The notes below the pieces were generated by a model that was given only the letters and a program-made list of their open reading frames with translations, was not told where the DNA came from and ran no database searches. From Microvirga splendida (GTDB taxonomy: Bacteria; Pseudomonadota; Alphaproteobacteria; Rhizobiales; Beijerinckiaceae), in contig NZ_JAELXT010000003.1 in the NCBI RefSeq assembly GCF_016427565.1, forward strand, positions 124,001-188,000: a stretch of 64,000 nt of DNA, in the 5' to 3' direction. This document shows, one piece after another, positions 1-9,860 of the stretch (within the stretch, counting starts at the first letter, position 1; every line of letters begins with the position of its first letter). The position numbers were made by a program, and so were the translations under genes.

Positions 1-334
1 AGGCGTCGTGATTGCCCGGCACGAAGGTGACGCGGGCCGGATCGCCGAGCTCCTCGAGGAAGACCCGGGAGGTCTTCCACTCTTCCGGCAGGCCGATGTT
101 GCAGGTGTCTCCCGTGCAGGTGATGTGGTCCGGCTCCTGGGCATGGATGTCGGCCACCAGCGCGGCCAGGAGTTCCATGTCGTGCATGTCGTGCCGGCTG
201 CGGTGCCAGTTGTACCAGCCGGTCAGGCGCTTGCTCAGAAGCTGCTTCAGGCGCGGCCGGGGCAGGGGGCCCACATGAGGGTCGGTCAGGTGTGCGATGC
301 GGAACATGGCGGCCGGGTTGATGCGGTTGGACAC
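1..334 (-). CDS. Metallophosphoesterase, C-terminus beyond the window edge
   Basis: Partial gene read leftward off the window start. The visible part carries the calcineurin-like metallophosphoesterase motifs in order: LTDPHVG (D-x-H), TCTGDT (GD) and PGNHDA (GNH) just before the edge, so it binds two metal ions and should hydrolyse a phosphoester; the substrate cannot be told. The first start in frame is GTG at 334; an ATG at 307 (reads MFRIAHLTDPH) lies nearer the first motif and is a credible alternative. It begins 27 nt after the stop of mbfA on the same strand, so co-transcription with mbfA and indirect iron control are likely but inferred. Confidence 0.85.
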   Translation of the reverse strand, partial: MSNRINPAAMFRIAHLTDPHVGPLPRPRLKQLLSKRLTGWYNWHRSRHDMHDMELLAALVADIHAQEPDHITCTGDTCNIGLPEEWKTSRVFLEELGDPARVTFVPGNHDA

Positions 335-361
335 GAGAACTCGCGCGCGCACGCTGCCCCG

Positions 362-1333
362 TCAAGCGCTGCCGATGAAGATACCGGCAAGCAGCACCAG
401 CACGCCGCCGACGATCACCTGATAGGTGGCGCTCCAGAACGGCGTCTCCATGTACTTCGTCCGGATCCAGGAGATCGCGACGAGTTCCACCGCCACAACG
501 ACGGCCGCGATGCTGGTGGCCAGGATGAAGGCGTTGGGCCAGGAATCCGGCACCAGGTAGGGCAGGGTATGGCCGATCCCGCCAGCCGCCGTCATCAGGC
601 CGCAGACGAGGCCGCGCAGCCAGGGCGAGCCGCGCCCGGTGATCTCGCCGTCGTCCGACAGGGCCTCGGTCAGGCCCATGCTGATCCCGGCGCCGACGGA
701 GGCCGCCAGACCCACCAGAAAGGTCTCCCAGTTGTTCTGGGTGGCGAAGGCCGCGGCGAAGAGGGGCGCGAGGGTCGAGACCGAACCGTCGATGAGGCCG
801 GCGAGTCCCGGCTGCACGTATTGCAGGACGAAGAGCCGCCGGCGGGCATGTTCCTCGGCGGCTTGCGCGTTCTCGGTCAGGTGGGCGGCATGGAGTTCGC
901 CGGCCTTGCGCTCATGCCCACGCTCGATCTCGGCGAGCTTGGTGAAGAGTTCGCGCAGGGACACGTCCAGGGTCTGCCCGGCGGCCTTCTCGTAGAAGCT
1001 CGCCGCCTGCAGCTCCATGACTTCCGCCTCGCGGCGCATCCGATCGAGATCGAGATGGGGGCTCCACCAGACCGCGCGGCGCTTCAGGAAGCCGCGCACG
1101 TCCTCCCGGCGGATGGGAGGCAGGTGCTCGCCGTACCGCGAGCGGAAGAAGCCGTAGAGGGAATTGCGATGGTCCCGCTCTTCCTCGGCCATGCCGTCGA
1201 AGATGTCGGCCGAAGCGGGAAAGTCAGGGCGAAGGCGATCCGCGAAATGCTGATAGATCCGCGAGTCTTCCTCTTCGCTGGCGATGGCGAGCGCAACGAC
1301 CTCGCGCTCGGACAATTCAGACAGGGACTTCAT
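362..1333 (-). CDS. mbfA: MbfA-type membrane ferritin / VIT1-family iron exporter
   Basis: 323 residues: an N-terminal ferritin-like (rubrerythrin) half, about 1-165, with repeated E and ExxH carboxylate/His motifs (EEEDSRIYQHF, EEERDH, EIERGHE), then a VIT1/CCC1-type membrane half with several hydrophobic segments (about 175-320). This domain order is that of MbfA, described in Bradyrhizobium and Agrobacterium as an inner-membrane iron exporter that protects against iron and peroxide stress. ATG at 1333 follows a GGAG ribosome site five bases away. A perfect Irr-type box lies 12 bp upstream of the start codon, matching known Irr control of mbfA. The metallophosphoesterase follows directly. 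Confidence 0.93.
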   Translation of the reverse strand: MKSLSELSEREVVALAIASEEEDSRIYQHFADRLRPDFPASADIFDGMAEEERDHRNSLYGFFRSRYGEHLPPIRREDVRGFLKRRAVWWSPHLDLDRMRREAEVMELQAASFYEKAAGQTLDVSLRELFTKLAEIERGHERKAGELHAAHLTENAQAAEEHARRRLFVLQYVQPGLAGLIDGSVSTLAPLFAAAFATQNNWETFLVGLAASVGAGISMGLTEALSDDGEITGRGSPWLRGLVCGLMTAAGGIGHTLPYLVPDSWPNAFILATSIAAVVVAVELVAISWIRTKYMETPFWSATYQVIVGGVLVLLAGIFIGSA

Positions 1334-1344
1334 GACGACTCCAA

Positions 1345-1361
1345 TTTAGAATAATTCTAAA
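1345..1361 (-). promoter_or_regulatory. Iron control element (Irr box) of mbfA
   Basis: TTTAGAATAATTCTAAA, a perfect inverted repeat (7-bp arms, 3-bp centre) 12 bp upstream of the mbfA start codon. It matches the ICE motif (TTTAGAA-N3-TTCTAAA type) bound by the haem-responsive regulator Irr in Hyphomicrobiales. Its place between promoter and ribosome site fits repression by Irr under iron limitation. Confidence 0.85.
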
Positions 1362-1384
1362 ATAGAGCCGCGCCATAGCCAAGT

Positions 1385-1405
1385 CCCCTGTCATGCGGAC
1401 AGGGG
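1385..1405 (-). terminator. Hairpin after the 39-residue peptide gene
   Basis: CCCCTGTC and GACAGGGG form a perfect 8-bp stem with a 5-nt loop, 11 bp past the stop of the small minus-strand gene at 1417-1536 and before the mbfA control region. There is no clear T-run on the minus strand, so termination activity is uncertain. Confidence 0.45.
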
Positions 1406-1416
1406 CTCGTCCGAAC

Positions 1417-1536
1417 TCAGTACTGGGCGCCCGGGATCAGGGTCGAGTAGACCGAGCGGTCGTCGAAGTTGAGGGCCGGGGTCCACGAGAAGCGAGCGGA
1501 GCGGTTCAGGCGGGACAGGATGAACGTGAGAAACAT
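1417..1536 (-). CDS. Small hypothetical protein, 39 residues
   Basis: Short gene reading MFLTFILSRLNRSARFSW at its start and ending in GAQY. An AAAGGTG ribosome site sits 6 nt before the ATG at 1536, and a hairpin follows the stop; these two signs are the reason to call it. The first eight residues are hydrophobic, the rest basic and aromatic. No family is recognised and no function is proposed. A longer in-frame start exists at 1611 but lacks a ribosome site. Shares the 1334-1669 gap with the mbfA control region and the NUDIX promoter. Confidence 0.5.
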   Translation of the reverse strand: MFLTFILSRLNRSARFSWTPALNFDDRSVYSTLIPGAQY

Positions 1537-1669
1537 TGGAACACCTTTGGTTGCCGGTGTCTTAGACCTTCGTATGATGCGGGTCACGCGCCATTTTGAG
1601 GGAACAGCCATGCATTTGATGAATGACTACATTCATCCTCCGGTAATCTTGTTGTGATGGCATGGGCCG

Positions 1670-2152
1670 ATGTCCGACTCCGCGCCGCCCCGGAAAGCCT
1701 CGCGTCTCCTGTCCCTGGGGCTTCACACCTATTGGCGCTTCTCGAGAGGCATGACGCTCGGGGTGAGGGGCGTGGTGCTCGACCGTGAGAACCGCGTCTT
1801 CCTCATCCGGCACACCTATGTGCCCGGCTGGCACCTGCCGGGCGGGGGTGTGGAGACCGGCGAGACGGCCCTGGAGTCCCTCGACCGTGAGCTGCGCGAG
1901 GAGGCCTGTATCGCCATGGACGAGGCGCCCTCCCTGTTCGGCGTGTTCTTCAACAATCGGACATCCCGGCGCGACCACGTTCTGGTCTATGTGATCCGGC
2001 GCTTCACCGTGCTGGAGGAGAAGCGGCCGGACCGGGAGATCGCCGAAGCAGGGTTCTTCCCCCTCGACGATCTGCCCCAGGAGACGACCTCGGCCACCCG
2101 AAACCGTCTGGCGGAGATCCTCGAAGGCCAGCCTCCCTCGCCGCATTGGTGA
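1670..2152 (+). CDS. NUDIX hydrolase
   Basis: 160 residues with one complete NUDIX box near residues 60-82: GGGVETGETALESLDRE followed by LREEA, with the catalytic RE-x-x-EE glutamates in place. The enzyme should split a nucleoside diphosphate linked to another moiety in a Mg2+-dependent way; substrate unknown. The basic N-terminus (about 30 residues before the fold) has no signal peptide. The gene stands alone, running away from mbfA, with a 151-bp gap before the next gene. Confidence 0.88.
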   Translation: MSDSAPPRKASRLLSLGLHTYWRFSRGMTLGVRGVVLDRENRVFLIRHTYVPGWHLPGGGVETGETALESLDRELREEACIAMDEAPSLFGVFFNNRTSRRDHVLVYVIRRFTVLEEKRPDREIAEAGFFPLDDLPQETTSATRNRLAEILEGQPPSPHW

Positions 2153-2303
2153 AGAGCGTTTGCGCCGCGTTCCCGACGCTGCTATGGCCTAGTCAGAGAG
2201 GAAACGCCGAGCCCCATGAGCATTACCCGGATTCTGCGACGACGACACGGCTGAATTTGTCCAGCCGCCTTAGTCCATTTCGTCTTTCGCCCAGAGTCCG
2301 TCC

Positions 2304-2813
2304 ATGACCGAGCTCTCGCTCCAGATCCGCACCGAGCAACCCATCGATTCCGACGCCATCGAGCGCCTGCACGAGCGCGCCTTCGGCCCCGGCCGCTTCG
2401 CCCGCACCGCCTCGCGTCTGCGCGAAGGGGTGCCGCATCTGCTCGACCTGTCCTTCACCGCCATGGTCGGCACCCTGCTCGTCGGGTCCGTGCGTCTCAC
2501 GCCCGTGATGGCTGGCGAGGAACCGGCCCTCGTGCTCGGGCCGCTGACCGTCGAGCCGGCTTTCGAGAGCCGCGGCATCGGCGCCGCCCTCATGCGCCGG
2601 TCTCTGGAGGCCGCCAAGGCCAAGGGGCACACCCTGGTGCTGCTGGTGGGCGACGAGCCCTATTACAGCCGCTTCGGCTTCAAGCGCATTCCGCCCCAGC
2701 ACCTGCAGCTTCCGGGCCCGGTCAATCCGGGGCGTTTTCTCGCCCTGGAGCTGGAAGAGGGCGCATTGGCGCGCGCCAAGGGGCTCGTGAGTACGCTTCA
2801 GCCGACGGACTGA
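2304..2813 (+). CDS. GNAT family N-acetyltransferase (YhbS-like)
   Basis: 169 residues with the acetyl-CoA pyrophosphate loop ESRGIGAALMRRSLEAA near residues 90-106 (Q/R-x-x-G-x-G/A type) and the motif LLVGDEPYYSRFGF typical of the YhbS subgroup of GNAT enzymes. It would transfer an acetyl group from acetyl-CoA to an unidentified amine. Its TGA stop abuts the stop of the converging membrane-protein gene with no bases between them, the two stops making the palindrome TGATCA. Confidence 0.88.
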   Translation: MTELSLQIRTEQPIDSDAIERLHERAFGPGRFARTASRLREGVPHLLDLSFTAMVGTLLVGSVRLTPVMAGEEPALVLGPLTVEPAFESRGIGAALMRRSLEAAKAKGHTLVLLVGDEPYYSRFGFKRIPPQHLQLPGPVNPGRFLALELEEGALARAKGLVSTLQPTD

Positions 2814-4886
2814 TCAGGCCCTTCGCCGTCCCTCGATCAGCCAGGCGGCGAGGGTCGAGCCGATCAGCAGCACCAGACCCACGAAGCCCAGGGCCATCGG
2901 GAAGACCGAGACGCCGCGCACGATGGCGCTGTCGCTCGGCTTGATGCCGATCCAGTCGCCGCCGGCAAAGCGCGATCCCGAATGCACCGCGAGGATGCGC
3001 GGGACCGTGATGCTCTGATCGCCCGCCATGGCCACGCGCCGCACCGACCCGCCGGTCGCTTCCGCGATGGGCTCGAGAGCCTCGGTGTTGCTGAACACGT
3101 CCATCAGCTCGCGCGGATTGGCCGGGCCGATGCTGACGAAGGCGACGAGGTCGCCGGAGCGGATCGTGTGCAGCCCGAGTTCGCGGCTTGCCACCTGCGC
3201 GGTGAACAGGCCGGGGCGCGACTCCGTCAGAGCCACGCTGCTCTCCTGGCCGCTCGGCGCGACGACCGTCGCGGGAGCGGCGGTCTCCGCCATCGTCTGG
3301 CGCTCGATGCGGATGTCGCGTCCTTGCGCGCTCGCCCGCAGGGCCTCCTCCTCGAGGGCCGGCTCCTTCATGAGCCAGTGGGCGAGGCGGCGCAGGAGGT
3401 CGAGATGCGGGCCGCCCTCCTGATAGCCGCGGGCCCAGAGCCAGGCGTGGTCGGAGAGCAGCAGGGCCACGCGGCCCTTGTCCTCCCGGCGCAGCACCAG
3501 GAGGGGCAGGTCGTTGGCGCCCGACATGAGCGTCGAGCCCGTCTGCACCTGTGAGCCGATGATGCGCAGCCACTCGCCCCAGGCGGGCGGCGACTGCTCC
3601 GAGCCCGGCAGGTCGCGGGTCACGGGATGGCGCTCGCCGGTCTCGGTGATCTCGGCCTTGTAGGGCTGCTCGATGATGCTGCCGTTGGGCTGGCCTGGAA
3701 TGATCGGCGAAAGGCGCGTCTGCGCGAGGCTGCCATAGCTGGCGAATTCCGGGCCCGCCGCCACGAGGATCGCGCCGCCCTCGCGCACGTAGCGCACGAT
3801 GTTCTCGAAATAGCTCGAGGGCAGGATGCTCTGGTTCGCGTAGCGGTCGAAGATGATCAGGTCGAATTCCTTGATCTTCTGCTGGAACAGCTCGCGGGTC
3901 GGGAAGGCGATGAGCGACAGCTCGTTGATCGGCGTCCCGTCCTGCTTCTCCGGCGGACGCAGGATCGTGAAATGGACGAGGTCCACGTTAGCGTCCGACT
4001 TCAGCAGGTTGCGCCATGTCCGCTCGCCCGCATGGGGCTCGCCCGACACCAGCAGCACGCGCAGCTTCTCGCGGATGCCCTCGATGGGAATGACGGCCCG
4101 GTTGTTGGCCTGGGTCAGCTCGTTGGGCAGGCCCTCCACTTCGAGCTCGACCACGTTGGTGCCGCCATGCTCGATGCGCACGTCGAGGGAAAACGGCGTG
4201 TCGGCGCGCACCTGCTGGCGGGTGAGAACCTGCCCGTCCCGGCGCACCGTCACCTGGGCGGAGCCCGTGCCGCCGCGCTCCATCACCTGGGCCCGGATGG
4301 TCTGGTCCTTGCCGACGATGCCGAAGCGCGGTGCCTCCAGCAGCTTGATCTGCCGGTCGCGTTCGTCGGGGCGGCCGGTGATCAGCGCATGGAGGGGCGC
4401 CCTGAAGCCGAGGCTCTCCACCGTGGGGGGAATGTCGTGAACGACGCCGTCGGTGATGAAGATGACGCCGGCGAGACGATCCGGCGGCACGTCGGCGAGG
4501 CCGTTGGAGAGCGCGGCGAACAGGCGCGTGCCGTCGTCGCCGCTGCCGTCGTCGGCCTCGATGAAGCGCGGGTCGACATCCGCCAGGGAGCCGAAACGGC
4601 GCTCCAGCTCGGCCCTCACCTGATCGGTCATGGGCGAGCGGTCGCCCAGGGTCTGCGAGCTCGAGCGATCGACGACCACCGCCACGATGTCCTTCACCTT
4701 CTCCCGGTCCTCCTGCACCAGCGCCGGGTTGGCGAGCGCGAGCAGAACGAGGCCGAGGGCCACCGCGCGGAGGATCGCCACAGGCCCGCGCGTGGCGAGC
4801 GCCAGGACCGCCAGAAGGGCGACGACCGCGCCGAGAGCCCAGAGGGCGTAGTCGGGGATGAGGGGTGAGAAGCTGACGGAAAGCAA
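2814..4886 (-). CDS. Large membrane protein with vWA-like and GATase1-like regions
   Basis: 690 residues, last gene of the MoxR operon. Two N-terminal membrane segments (about 8-60) are followed by a von Willebrand A-like stretch with VVVDRSSSQ (MIDAS D-x-S-x-S form) and FITDG, a class I glutamine-amidotransferase-like fold in the middle (FDLIIFDRYANQ, LVAAGPEF; about 330-400) without an evident catalytic triad, and one C-terminal membrane helix ending in basic residues. It starts with TTG at 4886: the only start codon between the upstream gene's in-frame stop and the conserved N-terminus, with AGGGGTAGG just before it. Probably a periplasm-facing partner of the other three operon products. 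Confidence 0.8.
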   Translation of the reverse strand: MLSVSFSPLIPDYALWALGAVVALLAVLALATRGPVAILRAVALGLVLLALANPALVQEDREKVKDIVAVVVDRSSSQTLGDRSPMTDQVRAELERRFGSLADVDPRFIEADDGSGDDGTRLFAALSNGLADVPPDRLAGVIFITDGVVHDIPPTVESLGFRAPLHALITGRPDERDRQIKLLEAPRFGIVGKDQTIRAQVMERGGTGSAQVTVRRDGQVLTRQQVRADTPFSLDVRIEHGGTNVVELEVEGLPNELTQANNRAVIPIEGIREKLRVLLVSGEPHAGERTWRNLLKSDANVDLVHFTILRPPEKQDGTPINELSLIAFPTRELFQQKIKEFDLIIFDRYANQSILPSSYFENIVRYVREGGAILVAAGPEFASYGSLAQTRLSPIIPGQPNGSIIEQPYKAEITETGERHPVTRDLPGSEQSPPAWGEWLRIIGSQVQTGSTLMSGANDLPLLVLRREDKGRVALLLSDHAWLWARGYQEGGPHLDLLRRLAHWLMKEPALEEEALRASAQGRDIRIERQTMAETAAPATVVAPSGQESSVALTESRPGLFTAQVASRELGLHTIRSGDLVAFVSIGPANPRELMDVFSNTEALEPIAEATGGSVRRVAMAGDQSITVPRILAVHSGSRFAGGDWIGIKPSDSAIVRGVSVFPMALGFVGLVLLIGSTLAAWLIEGRRRA

Positions 4887-4898
4887 AAGACCTACCCC

Positions 4899-7703
4899 TT
4901 ACTGCCCGAGGCGTTCGAGCAGGGCCGGCACGTGCACCTGATCGGCCTTGTAGTTGCCGGTGAGCGCGTACATGACGATGTTGACGCCGCTGCGATATGA
5001 GAATTCCCGCTGGCGCTGATCGCTGCCGACGACGGGATAGAGCCACTCGCCCCGCTGGCCCACGGCCCAGGCGGCGGCGAGATCGTTCGACGTGATGATG
5101 ATCGGCGAGACGCCGTCGCCCGAGCGCGCCGGACGGTTGGCCTCGCCTTCCGTCTCCGGCGGCAGGGCCTCGACCCAGGTCTGCCCGGTGGCGTAGCGGC
5201 CGGGGAAGCTGTCGAGAATGTAGAACGTCTTGGTGAGCACGTGATCGACCGGCACGGGCTCGATTTCCGGAATGTCGAGGCCTGCCAGCATCCGGCGCAG
5301 ATACTGCCCCTCGGCGCTGGGAGCGCCGTCGAGACGGTTGCCGAAGGCGTCCCGCGTGTCGAAGATCACGGTGCCGCCGCCCTTCATGAAAGCATCCAGA
5401 CGCCTGATCGCCGCCTCCGACGGCATGGGCCGGCCCGCCACGATGGGCCAGTAGAGCAGCGGATAGAACGCCACCTCGTCCCGCGACAGGTCGACGCCGA
5501 TGGGCTCGCCCGGCGACAGGGCGGTGCGCTGGCTCAGCACCTGCGTCAGCCCGGTGAGGCCCGCCTTGCTGGTCTCGTCCACCTGCGGATCGCCCGTGAT
5601 CACGTAGGCGAGCCGCGTCACGAGAGCGGGGTTCGAGCTTTCCATGGTCATGGACGACCGGCGCTCCTGCGCACTGGCATCCGAGGCAGGGTTGAGCAGC
5701 AACGTGGAGCCCAGCACGATGGCGGCTGCGGCGCCCGCCTTGCGCAGGCGGCCGGAGACGCTGGACAGATGGCCGCCGAGCCAGAGCGACGCCAGGGTGT
5801 CGATGACGAGCAGCAGCAGGGCCAGCATAAAGAGGGGCATGCGCAGATCGATGGTCTGGGCTCCGGCCAGCGGAGCGATCCGGGCGTTGAGGGGGGCGAA
5901 GTTCAGCGGAGCCAGCCGGTCGCCGGGCAGGAGCGCATTGACCGCGAGGCTCGAATCCACCGGGCCGTAGAAGCCGGGCGGATGCTCGCCCGTCGCCCGC
6001 TCGGCATAGGTGCGCGTCACCGGGCGGGCGTTCGCCGGCGGCGAGATGTAGATGCCATAGCCATCGAGGGTGAGACGGGGCGCCACGGTTTCGTTCTCCG
6101 CGTTGCGGGACTCTGCGTTCACGTCGTTCGGGGCGCCGGCGAGGGCCGTGGTCCGGCGCAGCATGTCGACGAACAGACCCGACAGGGGCAGGTTCGACCA
6201 GGTGGTGTCGGCCGTCACGTGGAAGAGCACGATCATGCCGTCGCCGCGCTTGTCGGCCGTGACGATGGGTGTGCCGTCGGCCAGGGCCGCCCAGGTCTTC
6301 GCCGGCAGGTCGCCATCGGGCTCCGCGAGAATCTGGCGGCGGATGCCGATTTCTTCCGGCACGGCGAGGCCGAAGAAGGGGCTTTCGCGGGTGAAGGGCG
6401 CGAAGGTTTTGGGCGTATCCCAGGACAGCGTGCCGCCGAGGCTGCGTCCGCCGCGGCGCAGGCGCACCGGCACCAGCTCGTCGTTGCCGGCGGCCAGTCG
6501 CGAGCCTGCAAACCGCAGCAGCATGCCGCCCTGTTCCACGAAGGCGGTGATCTTGCCCAGGGTCTCCCGGTCGAGCCCGCCCACATCGGCCAGCACCAGC
6601 ACGGAGACCTGCTCGTCGATGAGCTGGTTCACCGCATCGGCCACGCCGCCGCGGCCCTGGCGGATTTCGGAATACGGCGCGAGAGCCCGCTCGATGTAGT
6701 AGAGCGGCGAGAGGAGCGGCTGCGCCCGGTCGGAGGTGCCGCCGAACACGAGGCCGACGCGGCGGCGCTTGCCGCGCTCGTCGAGGAGATGGACCGCGCC
6801 GGCCGAGCCCTCGCCGAGGATCTCGATGCGGGCGATGGCGTTGCGGATCTCGGTGGGCAGGTCGAACGCCACATTTGTCTCGGTGGCGTCGGCCGCGAAC
6901 GAGAAGCGCGTGTCGGCGAGCGGCAGGCTCTTGAGATCGAGAACGCGAATGGTGCCGGAATCGCGCCCGTTCGGTTCGGGCCGCACGAGCCTGACATTGA
7001 GCTGGCCGCTGGCATTCTCCACGCCGGCGACCGCAAGGGCGGGAGCGCGCTCCGCTTTCAGAACGGTGATCCGCCGGCCGTCCGCCATCTGCGCCAGACC
7101 ATCGATGAAGCCCTGTCCGTCAACGCCCGCGACCCCGTCGCTGATCCAGACGATGTTGGCGTCGGGCGTTGCCTCCAGGAAGCGCCTGACGGACTCCAGG
7201 TGCGCCTGCCGGTCCTGCAGGTGCGGCAGGGGTTTCACGGAGCGCAGGCGTTCGAGCGCCGCAGCGGGGCTCGCAGGCTCGATAGCGGCCGGCGCTTCCG
7301 CCGTCGCCACGAGGGCCACCGTGCGCCCGTCGCGACCGGCGGCCTCGATGCGCTCGGACGCCAGGTTCATGCGGTCGCGCCAGTCGTGAGCGGCGGCAAA
7401 GCCGTTGTCGAGCACGATGAGGAGCGGAGAGCGATTGCTGTCCTCGGCCAGCGGATTCCAGATCGGCCCGGAGGCCGCGAGGATCAGGAAGGCGGCGAGC
7501 AGCAGCCGCAGGAGAAGGAGCCACCACGGCGTGCGGGCCGGCATCTCCTGCTCGGGGCGCAGGTCCGCCATGATCCTGAGCGGAGGGAAGTCCACGCGCT
7601 TGGGCTGCGGCGGCGTGATGCGCAGGAGCAGCCAGATGGCGGGCAGCGCGGCGAGCGCCGTCAGGACGAGGGGAACGGTGAAGGTGAGAGGCAGGCCCAG
7701 CAT
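4899..7703 (-). CDS. BatA/DUF4159 domain membrane protein
   Basis: 934 residues. The N-terminus (about 1-85) is a BatA-type domain with two membrane helices; a vWA-like region follows (LLIVLDNGFAAAHDW); further helices lie near 620-640 and 650-675; the C-terminus (about 700-925) is a DUF4159 domain containing FYPLLYWPIVAGRP and GGGTVIFDTRDAFG. The start lies 3 nt after the DUF58 stop and its stop is 12 nt before the next gene, so the four genes form one transcript. In related MoxR systems such proteins take part in envelope assembly or metal loading of secreted proteins; the client here is unknown. Confidence 0.88.
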   Translation of the reverse strand: MLGLPLTFTVPLVLTALAALPAIWLLLRITPPQPKRVDFPPLRIMADLRPEQEMPARTPWWLLLLRLLLAAFLILAASGPIWNPLAEDSNRSPLLIVLDNGFAAAHDWRDRMNLASERIEAAGRDGRTVALVATAEAPAAIEPASPAAALERLRSVKPLPHLQDRQAHLESVRRFLEATPDANIVWISDGVAGVDGQGFIDGLAQMADGRRITVLKAERAPALAVAGVENASGQLNVRLVRPEPNGRDSGTIRVLDLKSLPLADTRFSFAADATETNVAFDLPTEIRNAIARIEILGEGSAGAVHLLDERGKRRRVGLVFGGTSDRAQPLLSPLYYIERALAPYSEIRQGRGGVADAVNQLIDEQVSVLVLADVGGLDRETLGKITAFVEQGGMLLRFAGSRLAAGNDELVPVRLRRGGRSLGGTLSWDTPKTFAPFTRESPFFGLAVPEEIGIRRQILAEPDGDLPAKTWAALADGTPIVTADKRGDGMIVLFHVTADTTWSNLPLSGLFVDMLRRTTALAGAPNDVNAESRNAENETVAPRLTLDGYGIYISPPANARPVTRTYAERATGEHPPGFYGPVDSSLAVNALLPGDRLAPLNFAPLNARIAPLAGAQTIDLRMPLFMLALLLLVIDTLASLWLGGHLSSVSGRLRKAGAAAAIVLGSTLLLNPASDASAQERRSSMTMESSNPALVTRLAYVITGDPQVDETSKAGLTGLTQVLSQRTALSPGEPIGVDLSRDEVAFYPLLYWPIVAGRPMPSEAAIRRLDAFMKGGGTVIFDTRDAFGNRLDGAPSAEGQYLRRMLAGLDIPEIEPVPVDHVLTKTFYILDSFPGRYATGQTWVEALPPETEGEANRPARSGDGVSPIIITSNDLAAAWAVGQRGEWLYPVVGSDQRQREFSYRSGVNIVMYALTGNYKADQVHVPALLERLGQ

Positions 7704-7706
7704 CGC

Positions 7707-8633
7707 TCAGCGCCCTCCCACGCCCGTCCCGCGGGACGTCGACACGAGCGTCATGATCCGCAGGGCTGCCTCGCTGGCCGGCCGGTCCGTTCGATGGATG
7801 GTGAGCGTCCAGCCGCGGCGGCGTGCCAGTTCCTGCAGCTCCGCCCGGTGCTGCTCGATCCGCAGGCGATAGGCCTTGCCCCAGGAGATGGCGTCGCCGA
7901 TCCGAAGCGACAGGCCATCCTCGAGATCGTGCAGAACCGCCTGTCCCTGGAACGGGAAGGTCTCCTCGACGGGATCGACGATCATCACGAGATGCCCGCG
8001 TGCGCCCCGGGACGAGATGCCCTCGACCATGGCGGTGATGTCGCGCGCAGGCGACAGGAAATCGCTGACCAGGATGGCCTCGTGCTGCGGCGCCACGGCA
8101 GCCGGCGGCGGCAGGTCCTCCTCGAGGGAGGCGCGGTCGGCCACCAGGGTCTGGGCCATGGTCTCGGCGATGCGCCGGGTGGCGCGCGGCGGCATCAGGC
8201 CCAGCATGCCGACCCGCTCGCCGCCCTCGACGAAGCAATTGGCCAGCGCCAGACCCAGCACGACGGCACGCTCGATCTTGGGCGCCTGGGCCAGGTCCGA
8301 CGCGTAGCCCATGGAGGCGGAGCGGTCGATCCAGAACCACACGGTCTGGGCCGTCTCCCACTCCCGCTCGCGCACATAGAGCCGGTCGTCGCGGCCCGAG
8401 CGGCGCCAGTCGATGCGCTGCGCCGCCTCACCGGCCACGAAGGGCCGGAACTGCCAGAAGGTCTCGCCGGTGCCCGAGCGGCGGCGTCCGTGGATGCCGT
8501 GGGCAAGATTGGCGGCGACGCGCCGGGCCTCCAGCACGAGGCGGGGCATCCGGTGAGCGAGGGAGAGCGCGCTCTCCGTCTCGACGCGGCCCGGCGAACG
8601 GGCGCTTTCGGGGAGGACCCGGACACGGGCCAT
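7707..8633 (-). CDS. DUF58 domain protein (MoxR partner)
   Basis: 308 residues from the ATG at 8633 (MARVRVLPESAR), chosen because it lies 10 nt after the MoxR stop; a longer frame would overlap moxR by 62 nt. It contains the DUF58 core RSGTGETFWQFRPF and IDWRRSGRDD and a vWA-like segment with WIDRSASMGYAS (metal-binding D-x-S-x-S). DUF58 proteins work with MoxR AAA+ ATPases as substrate-binding partners, as the operon order here supports. Confidence 0.93.
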   Translation of the reverse strand: MARVRVLPESARSPGRVETESALSLAHRMPRLVLEARRVAANLAHGIHGRRRSGTGETFWQFRPFVAGEAAQRIDWRRSGRDDRLYVREREWETAQTVWFWIDRSASMGYASDLAQAPKIERAVVLGLALANCFVEGGERVGMLGLMPPRATRRIAETMAQTLVADRASLEEDLPPPAAVAPQHEAILVSDFLSPARDITAMVEGISSRGARGHLVMIVDPVEETFPFQGQAVLHDLEDGLSLRIGDAISWGKAYRLRIEQHRAELQELARRRGWTLTIHRTDRPASEAALRIMTLVSTSRGTGVGGR

Positions 8634-8643
8634 GGTGATGATC

Positions 8644-9660
<1,017 letters not shown>

Positions 9661-9860
9661 GAGGTCATTCTCCCTCTCATAGCGATTGCCCCCGTTAGCT
9701 AGTCTGCCTGTGATCCGGGTCGAGTGGCAAGGGTCGATGCGCCGCAGCGTTGAACCGGGGTGGAGTGGACGAGACAGCTGGGGACTCTATGCTCTAGGAA
9801 GTAACCATCGATGGCCGTTCGTCGATCCCGGAAAATGAAAATCATGTTCACGCTTGCGTC

